Source of the DNA: an uncultured Eubacteriales bacterium
Lineage (GTDB): Bacteria > Bacillota > Clostridia > Christensenellales > Borkfalkiaceae
DNA length: 38,923 nucleotides
Direction of reading: 5' to 3'
Assembly: GCA_902767225.1 (NCBI GenBank)
Contig: CACXGN010000012.1
Span: 1 to 38,923 of the forward strand
A program made the position numbers and the translations under genes. Under the pieces are notes generated by a model. The model saw only the letters and a program-made list of their open reading frames with translations, did not search any database and was not told the DNA's origin. Shown piece by piece: positions 7,626 through 16,902 of the stretch. Numbering within the stretch: the stretch's first letter is position 1; each line of letters opens with the position of its first letter.

Positions 7626-9245
7626 TTACTGTTTATTTTTAGGTGGAATTTTAATATCCGGTTCAATGGGCGCAAGTTCGTCGTCAGGCTCGTCAGCCCC
7701 GCCGGCTAACGCTAATTTATGTTCGTCTTCATTGCAACCCGTGTATTTATTTTTAAGGAAAATAAAGTATACCGCGATCGCTATAAACAAAATCGCATAA
7801 GCGGTAAGCACGATACCTAATCCGTTTGCCGAAAAAGATCTGCTGCCGCCAACCGTCGGAAAGATTATATCTATAACGCCGAAAACTTCTATCACGGCGA
7901 TAAGAAGCGGAGAAACGTATTTGACCATAAAGGCGAAAATTATGCCGAATTTGCCGAGTTTTAACCCGTCGTCCTCTAACCGCCCGTAAAGGTAATTGCT
8001 GCTGAAATTTTGCTTCACGGATCTGCTTCCAAACGCAAACCAACCGAGTGCCACGCAAGATCCTAAGGCGCAAACGGGCATTAAAACGGTGTTTGAAACA
8101 AGGTCGAAAAAGTCCAAAAGATTTTGCCCGCAAAGCGTCATTGCATTTTTGCCGTTTAGCGCATACCCAAGCGAAATACCTATCGGCACAGAGATTAAAA
8201 AGGTTATTGCGGCAACGATGAATATGGCTTTCTTTCTCGCAACGGAAAATTTCTGTATGATAAACTGAGTAACTACTTCCAAAAGCGAAATAACCGAAGT
8301 CAGCGCGGCAATAACGACCATGCCGAAAAATAAAAACGAAACAATTTTCCCGATTACGCCAAGCGTATTAAATACCGTCGGTAGCGACGCAAAAAGGAGC
8401 ATTATGCCGTTGTCTTTAAGAATAATACCCGTTTCCGCTTGATAGTGATAAATCGCGGGGAAAATCGCAAGCCCCGCAAGCAGCGCGACCAAAGTATCGA
8501 AAATAGCGATATACATAGCAGAACTTCCGACTTTGATCTTTTTGCCGGTATAAGAGCCGTATGAAACCATGATCCCCATTCCGAGAGAAAGCGAATAAAA
8601 CGCCTGTCCCATCGCCGCAAGCACGCCCTTAAACCCGAGTGCCGAGAAGTCTGGGTTAAGATAATAATTAAGACCTTCCGAAACGCCTGTCCCTAAGCAA
8701 AGGCAGTAAATAACGATCCCGACGAGTATTATAAACAGTATCGGCATTAAAACCTTGCTTGCCTTTTCTATTCCGTTCTGCACTCCGCCCATAACGACGA
8801 CGAGCGCAAGCGCCATAAATATCGCAGTATAAAGAATAACTTCTCCTATGTTAGCGGAAAACGGCTTTAATATGGAAACGTTGTCACCGAAAGAGTTTAA
8901 CGCGTATTTAACGGTATATCCGCCGAGTATCGAGTAATAACAGATTATCAAAAAGGGTATAATTATCGCAAAAAGCCCCAGCCAGCCTAAATTTTTATGC
9001 GCCTTTTTATACGCGGTAACGGGGTTTGCCTGTGCCCTACGCCCTAAATATATTTCCGCAATCATAACGATTGAACCCATTACGATAACGCTGAAAATAT
9101 ATACGAATACGAACGCCGCACCGCCGTTCTGACTGGTTTTATACGGGAAACTCCATAAATTCCCTAACCCAACCGCACTTCCTGCCGCCGCAAGAATAAA
9201 TCCTATGCCGCCGGCAAAACCATTTTTCTTTTTCGTGTTTTCCAT
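7626..9245 (-). CDS. sodium-dependent transporter, NSS (SNF/LeuT) family
   Basis: 539 residues, about 11-12 helices with the LeuT fold. TM1 carries the family signature AVGLGNLWSFPY (about residues 25-36), which forms the Na+ and substrate site, followed by NGGAAFVFVYIF. Bacterial members import amino acids such as leucine, tyrosine or tryptophan with Na+. The start at 9245 has AGAAGGAACG upstream; a longer frame to 9308 overlaps the promoter and is rejected. The C-terminal tail is acidic (ADEPDDELAPIEPD) and probably cytoplasmic. Monocistronic, with its own promoter and terminator. Confidence 0.93.
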   Translation of the reverse strand: MENTKKKNGFAGGIGFILAAAGSAVGLGNLWSFPYKTSQNGGAAFVFVYIFSVIVMGSIVMIAEIYLGRRAQANPVTAYKKAHKNLGWLGLFAIIIPFLIICYYSILGGYTVKYALNSFGDNVSILKPFSANIGEVILYTAIFMALALVVVMGGVQNGIEKASKVLMPILFIILVGIVIYCLCLGTGVSEGLNYYLNPDFSALGFKGVLAAMGQAFYSLSLGMGIMVSYGSYTGKKIKVGSSAMYIAIFDTLVALLAGLAIFPAIYHYQAETGIILKDNGIMLLFASLPTVFNTLGVIGKIVSFLFFGMVVIAALTSVISLLEVVTQFIIQKFSVARKKAIFIVAAITFLISVPIGISLGYALNGKNAMTLCGQNLLDFFDLVSNTVLMPVCALGSCVALGWFAFGSRSVKQNFSSNYLYGRLEDDGLKLGKFGIIFAFMVKYVSPLLIAVIEVFGVIDIIFPTVGGSRSFSANGLGIVLTAYAILFIAIAVYFIFLKNKYTGCNEDEHKLALAGGADEPDDELAPIEPDIKIPPKNKQ

Positions 9246-9279
9246 CTCGTTCCTTCTGCCATAATTTACTGACCGCAAT

Positions 9280-9308
9280 ATTATACTTCTTATAACGTAT
9301 TTTGTCAA
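9280..9308 (-). promoter_or_regulatory. consensus sigma-A promoter of the NSS transporter
   Basis: TTGACA (9303-9308) and TATAAT (9280-9285) on the minus strand with a 17-base spacer, about 35 bases upstream of the ATG. All twelve hexamer positions match consensus and no operator-like palindrome was seen beside it. Confidence 0.85.
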
Positions 9309-9345
9309 GTTTAAGCGTGTATGGGCAAATCGAAGAATATGTAAT

Positions 9346-9372
9346 AAAAAAGACCGTCTTATCGGTCTTTTT
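9346..9372. terminator. terminator downstream of the acetyltransferase gene
   Basis: Stem AAAAAGACCG (9347-9356) with CGGTCTTTTT (9363-9372) and a 6-base loop, 5 bases past the acetyltransferase stop. U-runs exist on both strands. Confidence 0.88.
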
Positions 9373-9377
9373 CGCGC

Positions 9378-9953
9378 TTATTTTTCGGTATCGATATATT
9401 TTATAACCCTTGCCGGAACGCCGCCTACTACCGCGTTTTTCGGGACGTTTTTATTAACGACAGCTCCCGCCGCAATAACCGCGTTATCGCCGACCGTAAC
9501 CCCCGAAAGAATCGTCGCGTGCGAGCCTATCCAAACGTTTTTGCCTATCTTAATGGGTTTTGGCAGTAAGTCCGCCCTGTGCTTTGGATCTAAATCGTGG
9601 TTTAAGGTTGCCAAAACCACTTGATGCCCTATAAGCGTTCCGTCGCCTATCTCTATTCCGCCCTGATCTTGGAAACAACACCCCGAGTTTATAAACACGT
9701 TTTTTCCGACGGTTATATTCTTTCCGCAATCGGTATAAAATGGTGGAAACACACAAAAGGATTTATCAACTTTTTTCCCGAAAAGTTCGGAAAATAACTT
9801 TATCATTTCTTCGGGAGTGTGATAACCGTTGTTTATTTCCGCCGTTGTTTTTTGCGCACTTTGTGAAAGTTCATGCATTTTTAAATGCAGCGGCGAACCC
9901 GCCGAAACCCTATTTGCCGTATTCATTTTTTCGATAAATTCGTTTTTATCCAT
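9378..9953 (-). CDS. sugar O-acetyltransferase, hexapeptide-repeat (LacA/Maa/NodL-like)
   Basis: 191 residues, the normal length for maltose/galactoside acetyltransferases. An N-terminal helical Maa-type segment (about 1-60) precedes a left-handed beta-helix of hexapeptide repeats (IGDGTLIGHQVVLATLNHD, IGKNVWIGSHATI, VTVGDNAVIAAGAVV). The catalytic His is in TLNHDLDP, and the conserved C-terminal VVGGVPARVIK is present. It transfers acetyl from acetyl-CoA to a sugar hydroxyl in the cytoplasm. The gene starts 20 bases after the nucleosidase gene with only a weak GGGA site and no promoter of its own, so it is probably cotranscribed. Confidence 0.92.
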   Translation of the reverse strand: MDKNEFIEKMNTANRVSAGSPLHLKMHELSQSAQKTTAEINNGYHTPEEMIKLFSELFGKKVDKSFCVFPPFYTDCGKNITVGKNVFINSGCCFQDQGGIEIGDGTLIGHQVVLATLNHDLDPKHRADLLPKPIKIGKNVWIGSHATILSGVTVGDNAVIAAGAVVNKNVPKNAVVGGVPARVIKYIDTEK

Positions 9954-9973
9954 TATTATATTCCCGATTGATA

Positions 9974-10771
9974 TTATAAAGATTTAAGAAATTTCATAAC
10001 GATTCGGCATGAATTTCCCCCCGCGATATCGATAAAATTATCGTAACTTTCGTGCGCGTTGCCGTCGGCTTTATCGGATAGTGCCCTTATCACAACGAAC
10101 GGAATTTGGTATTTGATGCAGATCGCCGCAACCGCCGCGCCTTCCATTTCGCAAGCGTATGCGTCGTATTCCGTTTTTAAATAATTAACGTATTCTTCTG
10201 ACGCGATAAACTGATCGCCCGTCGCGATAGTGCCCATGTAAGCATGATCGTTTCCAACCACTTCGACAGCCGCGTTATAGGCAATATCTACAAGGTCTTT
10301 GTCGCAGTAATAATACTCCCCCGGCGTATCGCCTATTCCGGGGTCGCCCGATCTCCATATAAAACCGTCGTTCGTTCTTATGCCGTAATCGTGCTCTAAA
10401 ACCCTTGTGGCGACTATTTCGTCAAGCACTTCCGTTTCGTCGGCAACGCCGCCCGCAACGCCCGTGAAAATCAGTTTGGATATATTATAGGTATTAAACA
10501 TCGTTGTAACGCCCGAAGACGCACGCACTTTGCCTATCCCCGATTTCGTTATGATAACGTTCTTTCCGCAAAGCGTCCCTACGTGATACTTTTCGCCGCC
10601 CACTGTTTCCACTTTTTCGATATCGGCGTTTTCAATCAAAACTTCTATTTCTTTATCCATTGCGGAAATTATGCCTATATACTCTTTGCCGCCCTTATCG
10701 TCGCACCCGCTTACGGATAAAATCACAAACGCGGAAACAATAGCCGTTAAAATAGCCAAAATACGTTTCAT
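9974..10771 (-). CDS. MTA/SAH nucleosidase-family lipoprotein
   Basis: 265 residues. The start at 10771 is fixed by AAAGGAG. Residues 1-22 form a lipoprotein signal peptide with lipobox VSGC (lipidated C23). The remainder is a complete MTAN/Pfs domain (phosphorylase-nucleosidase superfamily) with catalytic E41 (GIISAMDKE), the substrate motif ACEMEGAAVA and the general-acid region RALSDKADG. Family members hydrolyse methylthioadenosine and S-adenosylhomocysteine to adenine plus the thioribose, normally in the cytoplasm. Here the signal predicts a surface-anchored enzyme, which is unusual (surface MTAN lipoproteins are known in Borrelia). It might salvage extracellular nucleosides, or act on a different purine nucleoside. 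Confidence 0.9.
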   Translation of the reverse strand: MKRILAILTAIVSAFVILSVSGCDDKGGKEYIGIISAMDKEIEVLIENADIEKVETVGGEKYHVGTLCGKNVIITKSGIGKVRASSGVTTMFNTYNISKLIFTGVAGGVADETEVLDEIVATRVLEHDYGIRTNDGFIWRSGDPGIGDTPGEYYYCDKDLVDIAYNAAVEVVGNDHAYMGTIATGDQFIASEEYVNYLKTEYDAYACEMEGAAVAAICIKYQIPFVVIRALSDKADGNAHESYDNFIDIAGGNSCRIVMKFLKSL

Positions 10772-10853
10772 CTTCTTTCGCTCCTTTATAGGTGAAGTAT
10801 AACATAATTTCTTAAAAAAATCTATCACTTTAACCCCGTTTTAAATAGCACGT

Positions 10854-10880
10854 AAAAAGCGCCGAAAATCGGCGTTTTTT
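10854..10880 (-). terminator. terminator of the cardiolipin synthase operon
   Basis: Stem with core CGCCGA (10860-10865) and TCGGCG (10869-10874), extended by A-T pairs and one G-U pair, loop AAA, with T-runs. It lies 27 bases past the cls stop on the minus strand. Confidence 0.82.
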
Positions 10881-10906
10881 GGTTATATGAATTAAATCAC
10901 GTTATA

Positions 10907-12436
10907 TTACAGCATGGGTGAAAACAGATTGATTATGGACGCAAGCAATCTTTTTATCCAAGATAACTTAAAGTTTTCTAAAACGATCTCTTGCGAGGCG
11001 GAAATAGTTGCGTCTATATCTTCTTTTATGTTTTTGATACAAAGCGTATCGATAAGCACCGCGCCGCACTCGAAGTGATGCACCAAACTTCTGTAATCGA
11101 GATTGATCGTGCCCACAAACGCAGTTTTATCGTCCGCTATCAACCCCTTTGCGTGGATAAATCCGGGGGTATATTCGTATATTCTTACGCCCGCTTCCAT
11201 TAAGAACGGGTAGTTTGAACGCGTCATGGTTAAAATCATTTTTTTATCGGGGATATGCGGAGTAACTATCCTAACGTCCACACCCCTAAACGCCGCGCTA
11301 CGCAAAGCGTTAGCCATATTGTAGTCTATTATAAGGTAAGGAGTTGTGATATAAACGTATTTTTCCGCCTTATTTATAAGGTTTATATAGTTGTTTTCTC
11401 CCACGTATTCGTCATAAGCGGGTTTAGGTCCGTCCCCAAAGAAGTTTATATACCCGTTATCGCTATAACTTTCATATTCGGTCGGGAAATATTTTTCGTA
11501 ATCGATAGACGATTTCGACATGGAATCGAAATTAAGCAAAAACATGGCTGTAAAACTTGTGACCGCCGAACCGCGAACGCGTATCGCAGTATCCTTCCAG
11601 TGCCCCAAACGGTGGTTTTCGTTTATATACTCGTCCCCGAGATTAACTCCGCCCGTAAAGGCGACTTTGCCGTCTACCACCGTAATTTTACGGTGATCGC
11701 GGTTATTGAATATTCCGGAAACTATCGGGCGGAAGGGATTGAACTTTATGCAGTTGATACCTTCTTTTTGCAATTTTTTATAGTAATTGCTTTTAAGCAT
11801 GGTCATAGAGCCTATATCGTCATACATAAGGCGAACTTCCACGCCCGCTTTTGCCTTCTCGGCAAGAACTTTATGAATACCGTCCCACATTTTACCGGGG
11901 TCTAAGATAAAGTATTCCATAAAGATAAACTTTTCGGCTTTATTAAGTTCGACAAGTAGATCCGCGTAAAATTCTTCGCCGACTTTGTAATATGAAATTT
12001 GATTGTTAAAGTATCCGTGCGTTCCCGCATTTACTTGCAAATAACGCTCTATACCGTAATAAGCGCCGAGTTTTTCTTTTAATTCGTTATCCGTTTCTTC
12101 ATTTAAGGTTACTTGCTCTTTGCACGCGTTAAATACAAGAGTCATGCGCTTTATCTGCTTTTTAGAAAGCCTGACCTTTGCAAACATTAAATAGATCATT
12201 AAACTTAAAAACGGAAATATCAAAAACAGAACAAGCCACGGCAACTTAAATTCGCAAGGCTCTTTTTTGTTTATGATCGTTAAAAACATGGCTAAGCCGA
12301 TAACCGTGCTGATAATTTGGAATATAATAAAGTATTCGGTCAGCCAAACGGCAACCGCAACGATCAAAAATACTTGCGCTAATAAAATCAATGCCGAAAG
12401 CGCAAATTTGCTGAAAAGCATCTTAAAAATTTTCAT
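10907..12436 (-). CDS. cls: cardiolipin synthase, phospholipase-D type
   Basis: 509 residues, the usual size. Two N-terminal membrane helices (about 8-35 and 42-80) are followed by two PLD catalytic motifs, HRKITVVD and HAKGLIAD (HxKxxxxD), each with the downstream GG or N context (GGVNLGDEY, GTINLDYRS). It condenses phosphatidylglycerol molecules into cardiolipin at the membrane. The ATG at 12436 has no visible Shine-Dalgarno sequence; a second Met at residue 6 has none either. Translation may rely on coupling to the acyltransferase gene that ends 28 bases upstream. Confidence 0.93.
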   Translation of the reverse strand: MKIFKMLFSKFALSALILLAQVFLIVAVAVWLTEYFIIFQIISTVIGLAMFLTIINKKEPCEFKLPWLVLFLIFPFLSLMIYLMFAKVRLSKKQIKRMTLVFNACKEQVTLNEETDNELKEKLGAYYGIERYLQVNAGTHGYFNNQISYYKVGEEFYADLLVELNKAEKFIFMEYFILDPGKMWDGIHKVLAEKAKAGVEVRLMYDDIGSMTMLKSNYYKKLQKEGINCIKFNPFRPIVSGIFNNRDHRKITVVDGKVAFTGGVNLGDEYINENHRLGHWKDTAIRVRGSAVTSFTAMFLLNFDSMSKSSIDYEKYFPTEYESYSDNGYINFFGDGPKPAYDEYVGENNYINLINKAEKYVYITTPYLIIDYNMANALRSAAFRGVDVRIVTPHIPDKKMILTMTRSNYPFLMEAGVRIYEYTPGFIHAKGLIADDKTAFVGTINLDYRSLVHHFECGAVLIDTLCIKNIKEDIDATISASQEIVLENFKLSWIKRLLASIINLFSPML

Positions 12437-12464
12437 GTTTAATCATTTGTAAAGAATTTTTCGT

Positions 12465-13733
12465 TTATTTCGTCCACGGAACTTTAACGTCGGCAAGTTT
12501 TAACTCGTTAACGTCTTGAAGGTCGTAAATAATATTGTTCTCTTCAAGTTCGCATAAAAATGCGTTTACGATTATCGGGCTTTTGAAAGTTTGCAAAAAG
12601 TCCAGAGTAAACCGCCCGTTCACCGCGGAAATTTCAATAAGTAATCCGTTTGCCGCAGAACTCGTCCATAACCGAAAATCCCTTATATACTGTTCGGCTT
12701 CTTTGTAATTCGCCTTTCCGACGTAACTGACAGTTGCGGTCAAAATTCTGCCTGCAAGATTATTTATATACGTCGCAACCCCCGCTCTTTCGGCGTCCGA
12801 TTCTTTTGAAAGTATCATGCGCGTAACGCCGGCGGTGGTGGCAACTCCCCTTAAAACGTCTTCTTCCTGAGTTTGGGCAAAAACCATACCGCGGTAAGCG
12901 GTCGCCTGCCTTTCTAACTTCCAAGAACGCATCTTCTCTTTATATTCAAGCATAGCCCCGCCCACTAAACTCTGGTGCGCCAGCGGCGCGTGTAGCGCCT
13001 TTCTTTGGTTTACGCACAGCGCGATCCTGATAGCGCCTTTTTCGTTCGGGAATAATTTGGCGATCGCACGGCTAAGCAAAAGCGATACCATCGTCCCGGG
13101 ACTTCCGTCGTTATCTAAATTGAATTTCATAAACTGAGATTCTGAAACGGCTATACTGTATACCGTCCGCCTGTTATCGTTTTCAAGCCCCGCCGCCCGA
13201 ATAATATTTAATGCGTCCGTCATATCCGTTCGCTTGGGCGTCGGAAGATCGGTTCTTGTCATAACGGGGTCTATCCACTCTTCGGCGGAGATCTCGTCTC
13301 CAACAAGCCTTATTCCGTCTTCTTTAAGTTTAACGTTATATCGCTCCGAACAGTAGTAATATAACAGCGTTCTTATAATCTCATAAGCGCCCGTCCCGTC
13401 GGTCATACCGTGGAATACGTCTAAAATTATCCAGTTGTCCTTTTGGCAAAACGCTATCATGTGATAATTCGATTCGGCGGAATTTAAGTCCACTCCGTCA
13501 AGCGAATTCGTTATAACCACAGGTCTGCGGTTTTCCGCAAAAATATATTTCCCGTCCTTTTTTTGCAGTTCAACGCAAAAATACGGATACCGCTCCATGG
13601 TCTTATCGACAGCGTGGCGAAACGCTTTTTGATCGATCAAATCGCGCATGCGTATCCTTATCCGTATTTCGTTCGGGCTATCACTATTCGTTACGTATAA
13701 AGGGCGAAGTTCCGTCCCTAAAACCTGTTCCAT
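12465..13733 (-). CDS. HxxxD-motif acyltransferase / condensation-domain-like protein
   Basis: 422 residues, soluble. Residues around 130 read ILDVFHGMTDGTGAYEII, giving the HxxxDG active-site motif of the chloramphenicol acetyltransferase / NRPS condensation / alcohol acetyltransferase superfamily. Two lobes of about 200 residues fit that fold. No carrier-protein or adenylation genes are nearby, so a stand-alone acyltransferase is more likely than a peptide synthetase part. It is followed by cls after 28 bases, which suggests a lipid acceptor (inference). GGAGA precedes the ATG at 13733; a TATAAT (13750-13755) with a poor -35 lies upstream. Confidence 0.82.
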   Translation of the reverse strand: MEQVLGTELRPLYVTNSDSPNEIRIRIRMRDLIDQKAFRHAVDKTMERYPYFCVELQKKDGKYIFAENRRPVVITNSLDGVDLNSAESNYHMIAFCQKDNWIILDVFHGMTDGTGAYEIIRTLLYYYCSERYNVKLKEDGIRLVGDEISAEEWIDPVMTRTDLPTPKRTDMTDALNIIRAAGLENDNRRTVYSIAVSESQFMKFNLDNDGSPGTMVSLLLSRAIAKLFPNEKGAIRIALCVNQRKALHAPLAHQSLVGGAMLEYKEKMRSWKLERQATAYRGMVFAQTQEEDVLRGVATTAGVTRMILSKESDAERAGVATYINNLAGRILTATVSYVGKANYKEAEQYIRDFRLWTSSAANGLLIEISAVNGRFTLDFLQTFKSPIIVNAFLCELEENNIIYDLQDVNELKLADVKVPWTK

Positions 13734-13845
13734 ACTTGTCTCCGTTTTAATTATAGAACTATTTACATAAATTCTATTTTAATTTTATAACGTAAATAAC
13801 TTTTTTAAGTAAATGATATCATTGCATATTAAAAAATGATTAAAT

Positions 13846-16029
13846 TTATTTTATTAAATAGAAAGTATTTAAAGGTACATACTCCGAACGATCGTCGCTG
13901 AATTTATGGAACATTTTTGTCGTAATATACAAATCTTTATCTATCCCAGACTCGTCCAAAACAACAAACCCGCCTTTCATTCTATATTTTGCAACATACT
14001 CTTTTAAGGCATTGAACTTCTTTTCGGAAAAATCGTCGATATTAGCATCTGCACCCGTCCGTGTTTCCCCGCCTTTCGTTTCGATTATCCAAAGTTCGCC
14101 CTTTATTTGTAAAATATAGTCGGGATAAAATAGTTTCTGTTTACCATACTCGTTAAAATAGAGTATCGAAAAATACTCGTTCCCTTTATCGCCGTTCTTA
14201 TAAAACCAGTCGGAATTTTTCTCGCACCACTTTTCAAATTCAAGTTCGACTTCGGACTTTCCCGCACGGCTTAACAAATACCCGTCGTATACGTTACGCT
14301 TACATTCTTTATAAGAATTAGGCGCATATTGAATATTTGTTTCTTGCGGTATAGAGAATTCTGCCGTATTTTTTTGCGTGGTCGAAATAACGCTTTGCAT
14401 TTCTGTGGAAGACGATTCCTTAAAATCCGCTTTTAATAAAGCCTTGTTATTTATGACAAAAGCGTAAAGGTGTTTAGTAGTTAAACCAAGCAATTTGTTA
14501 GAATATTTTACTGACTCGTCAAATAAACGACGTAAAATAATAATCATACTGTCGTATTTTACACCCGCAGCATCGGCAATTTCCCCAACACTATGATGGA
14601 ACAATCGCCCGTCGGAGTGCGTGCTTAACTTTCTGCTTAAATTAAGTCCGTAAACATCGTCTTGATTATCTGTTACGGTCATATAGCCTTGCTGTGCATC
14701 GTAAAGGATATTTTCGTCAAACCTGTATTTGCCTTTTGCTTCAAGCACGGTACGATTATTTTTAACTGTAGATAATGAATATTTTTTCACAAAGAAATCG
14801 TGCGCCGTTTTTAGCAAAAACACGGGATCGTTTTCTACATATTTTACAGATTTTAATTCTTTTGTAAGTCTAAAAGATTTGAACTCATCTTTTAGGAAAA
14901 CTTTTTTAACTTCGTTCGCACCGCTTTCTTTTTTCGCATATTCGATAAACGCTTTATCCAAAGTATAGATATAGCAATGGTCTAACTGACTGTTATCATA
15001 ATGCTTTGCTTCTGGCATACGGCGAATACGACCTATCGTCTGAATTTCAAATGTTTCGCTCATATTGTCGCGCATTTTAACAAGGATATGCGCTCGCGGG
15101 CAGTCCCAACCCAAAGCCACGGCTTGTTTTATTATAATCGCCATCGGCTCTGCGTCGGGTTTGTCGATATCTTCAAGGTTTTCCTTTTGGTCGGAAAGCC
15201 ATACCGCAAGCCGTTTGTTAAGATATGTAATTCCTTTCTCTTCCAAAATCTGTTCGATTTTCGCCTGCTTTTCTTCCGACTTGTTGGGGAGTTGTATTAC
15301 GATAAGCGGGTTTACGGCGCTACCCACCTTTTTAAACTCTTGCACAAGACGGTTATATTTTTCAATCGCTAAATCAAGTAAATACTTTTCTTCGTTTTCT
15401 ATTTCGGTGTTTTGCGGAATACCTTCGTTTATGTAAATTGCCTTTTTAATAAGTCCTTCCGCAATTACGTCTTCTTCGGGGATTTCAATTAGCTGCGCAT
15501 TGCCGTAATTAAGCGGGGTTGCGGACGCACGTATTATTTTATCCGCCTTAAAAAGCGAAATTATTTCGTTCGCTTTATAGGTATTGTTAAAGTGCTGCTC
15601 GTCAACGATTATGATAAAATGCAAGCCGTCTAACAACGCTTTACGAATTCTATCTAAAAGGTTTTCGTGTTCACTATCCTGAATTGCGTTATTCTTTTTG
15701 TTGGTTACCATTTCCCAGTTGATAAACGCAATGTCGTTTTCTTCAAAACCGCTCGTTAAAACGTCCGAAAGCAATTTAGTTTGTGCCTGAGGAAAATACA
15801 AGTCCATTTTCTTTTTTGACTGGTCTTCCAAGTTCCCTTTACCGGGAGTAAACCAAACGAAACAGGTTTTCGGAGTTTCATTTATATAGCGGTCGATAAA
15901 ATGCGTTAAAATTACCGTTTTACCGCTGCCCGTACAACTTTTTAAAACGACTTCCTTTTTACTAGCACGACAAGCGTTCATTAAGTCGGCAACAGCTTTC
16001 ATTTGAAAGTTTTTAAGGTTTAAGTTCAT
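13846..16029 (-). CDS. res: type III restriction enzyme Res subunit (helicase-nuclease)
   Basis: 727 residues. Superfamily 2 helicase motifs: Walker A SCTGSGKT (31-38), motif II VDEQH (142-146), motif III SATP (169-172) and motif VI QTIGRIRRMP. The C-terminal part contains FYPDYI, then WIIETKGGE about 12 residues later (about 635-650), the PD-(D/E)xK nuclease pattern expected in Res. It cleaves DNA between head-to-head unmethylated sites with ATP, in a complex with Mod. It is the last gene of the operon, starting inside the stop of the membrane-protein gene (4-base overlap, AAGGAG upstream). Somewhat shorter than the 900-residue classic EcoP1I Res, but all motifs are intact. Confidence 0.93.
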   Translation of the reverse strand: MNLNLKNFQMKAVADLMNACRASKKEVVLKSCTGSGKTVILTHFIDRYINETPKTCFVWFTPGKGNLEDQSKKKMDLYFPQAQTKLLSDVLTSGFEENDIAFINWEMVTNKKNNAIQDSEHENLLDRIRKALLDGLHFIIIVDEQHFNNTYKANEIISLFKADKIIRASATPLNYGNAQLIEIPEEDVIAEGLIKKAIYINEGIPQNTEIENEEKYLLDLAIEKYNRLVQEFKKVGSAVNPLIVIQLPNKSEEKQAKIEQILEEKGITYLNKRLAVWLSDQKENLEDIDKPDAEPMAIIIKQAVALGWDCPRAHILVKMRDNMSETFEIQTIGRIRRMPEAKHYDNSQLDHCYIYTLDKAFIEYAKKESGANEVKKVFLKDEFKSFRLTKELKSVKYVENDPVFLLKTAHDFFVKKYSLSTVKNNRTVLEAKGKYRFDENILYDAQQGYMTVTDNQDDVYGLNLSRKLSTHSDGRLFHHSVGEIADAAGVKYDSMIIILRRLFDESVKYSNKLLGLTTKHLYAFVINNKALLKADFKESSSTEMQSVISTTQKNTAEFSIPQETNIQYAPNSYKECKRNVYDGYLLSRAGKSEVELEFEKWCEKNSDWFYKNGDKGNEYFSILYFNEYGKQKLFYPDYILQIKGELWIIETKGGETRTGADANIDDFSEKKFNALKEYVAKYRMKGGFVVLDESGIDKDLYITTKMFHKFSDDRSEYVPLNTFYLIK

Positions 16030-16889
16030 TTGTTTGCTCCTTGTGTTATTAAATGGGCTCCTTTTTTAAGCCATGTACAAGTATCCTTTATTTCTACGTC
16101 CGCAGAATAAAAGCCCCCAACACCTTTTAAATTTGTTAATTTAAATACAATTTGAGTGCTATATTCCATTAAAACATTATGTGAATTTGCCGAATCATAA
16201 TTGATAGTTAAGTACCAATCATAATCTCTCCGATTTAACAATGTTATTAACTTTTCATTTTGTTTTTCAAACAATTCTATCTCTTCAAAATCATTCTTTT
16301 TCGCTTTATGTGAATGCAGCCCTAAATAAGAGATTAATTCACCTGCCGCACTTAATTTTAAATTACTTTTTATCGCTTCAGTTGAATAATTTACATATTT
16401 TTTTTCGAAGGGTTCTTCCAAATCATTAGAAATAAAGTTTCCTTTTGTACAAGATAATTTTGCATTTTTTACTGTAATTCTATCTACCACATTACCAGCA
16501 GGAAGATTAAAAACTATATCAAAACTAAAATTACAATAAAAAGAAGCCAAAGAGTCCAAAGGCTCGGTGGTTAATCGATTAACGTAATCATTCCCCCCAA
16601 GAATTGCAGCCCCACTATGAAAACCAAATGAGTCTATACCTTTTATAAACACCGCAGGATTAGCCTTTAACAATACTTCTTGCTCCCTATCTTTATCAGC
16701 ACTTGCTTTATGCTTTTCTGCTTGATAATAAACGGCAACGCCTAGCACAATAGTTGCCGTAGAACCTACCCAAGAAGTTATCAACGCTATCCATTCTGTT
16801 TGTCCATCTAATTGAAATCGATAACAACCAAGTATTATAAGACATACAATAGACGGAAATGCCATAAACCCTGTAAAAAATTTTTTCAT
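16026..16889 (-). CDS. two-helix membrane protein inserted in the type III R-M operon
   Basis: 287 residues. Two hydrophobic segments lie near the N-terminus (about 5-22, and 32-53 containing GSTATIVLGVAVYYQ), followed by a charged helix and a soluble domain of about 220 residues with no recognised family. The ribosome site AAAGGAG is strong. It lies between the DUF2971 and res genes and overlaps res by 4 bases, so it is part of the R-M transcript. Low GC relative to mod and res suggests separate acquisition. A membrane-anchored sensor or effector in defence is a possibility, not shown. Confidence 0.8.
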   Translation of the reverse strand: MKKFFTGFMAFPSIVCLIILGCYRFQLDGQTEWIALITSWVGSTATIVLGVAVYYQAEKHKASADKDREQEVLLKANPAVFIKGIDSFGFHSGAAILGGNDYVNRLTTEPLDSLASFYCNFSFDIVFNLPAGNVVDRITVKNAKLSCTKGNFISNDLEEPFEKKYVNYSTEAIKSNLKLSAAGELISYLGLHSHKAKKNDFEEIELFEKQNEKLITLLNRRDYDWYLTINYDSANSHNVLMEYSTQIVFKLTNLKGVGGFYSADVEIKDTCTWLKKGAHLITQGANK

Positions 16890-16902
16890 TTGTTTTCTCC
16901 TT

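Noticed and set aside
12465..13733. Non-ribosomal peptide synthetase fragment
   Set aside because: Only the HxxxD condensation-like fold is present, with no adenylation, carrier or thioesterase gene nearby.
13812..13823. Palindrome AATGATATCATT upstream of the acyltransferase
   Set aside because: Short and AT-rich with no second copy; too likely by chance to call an operator.
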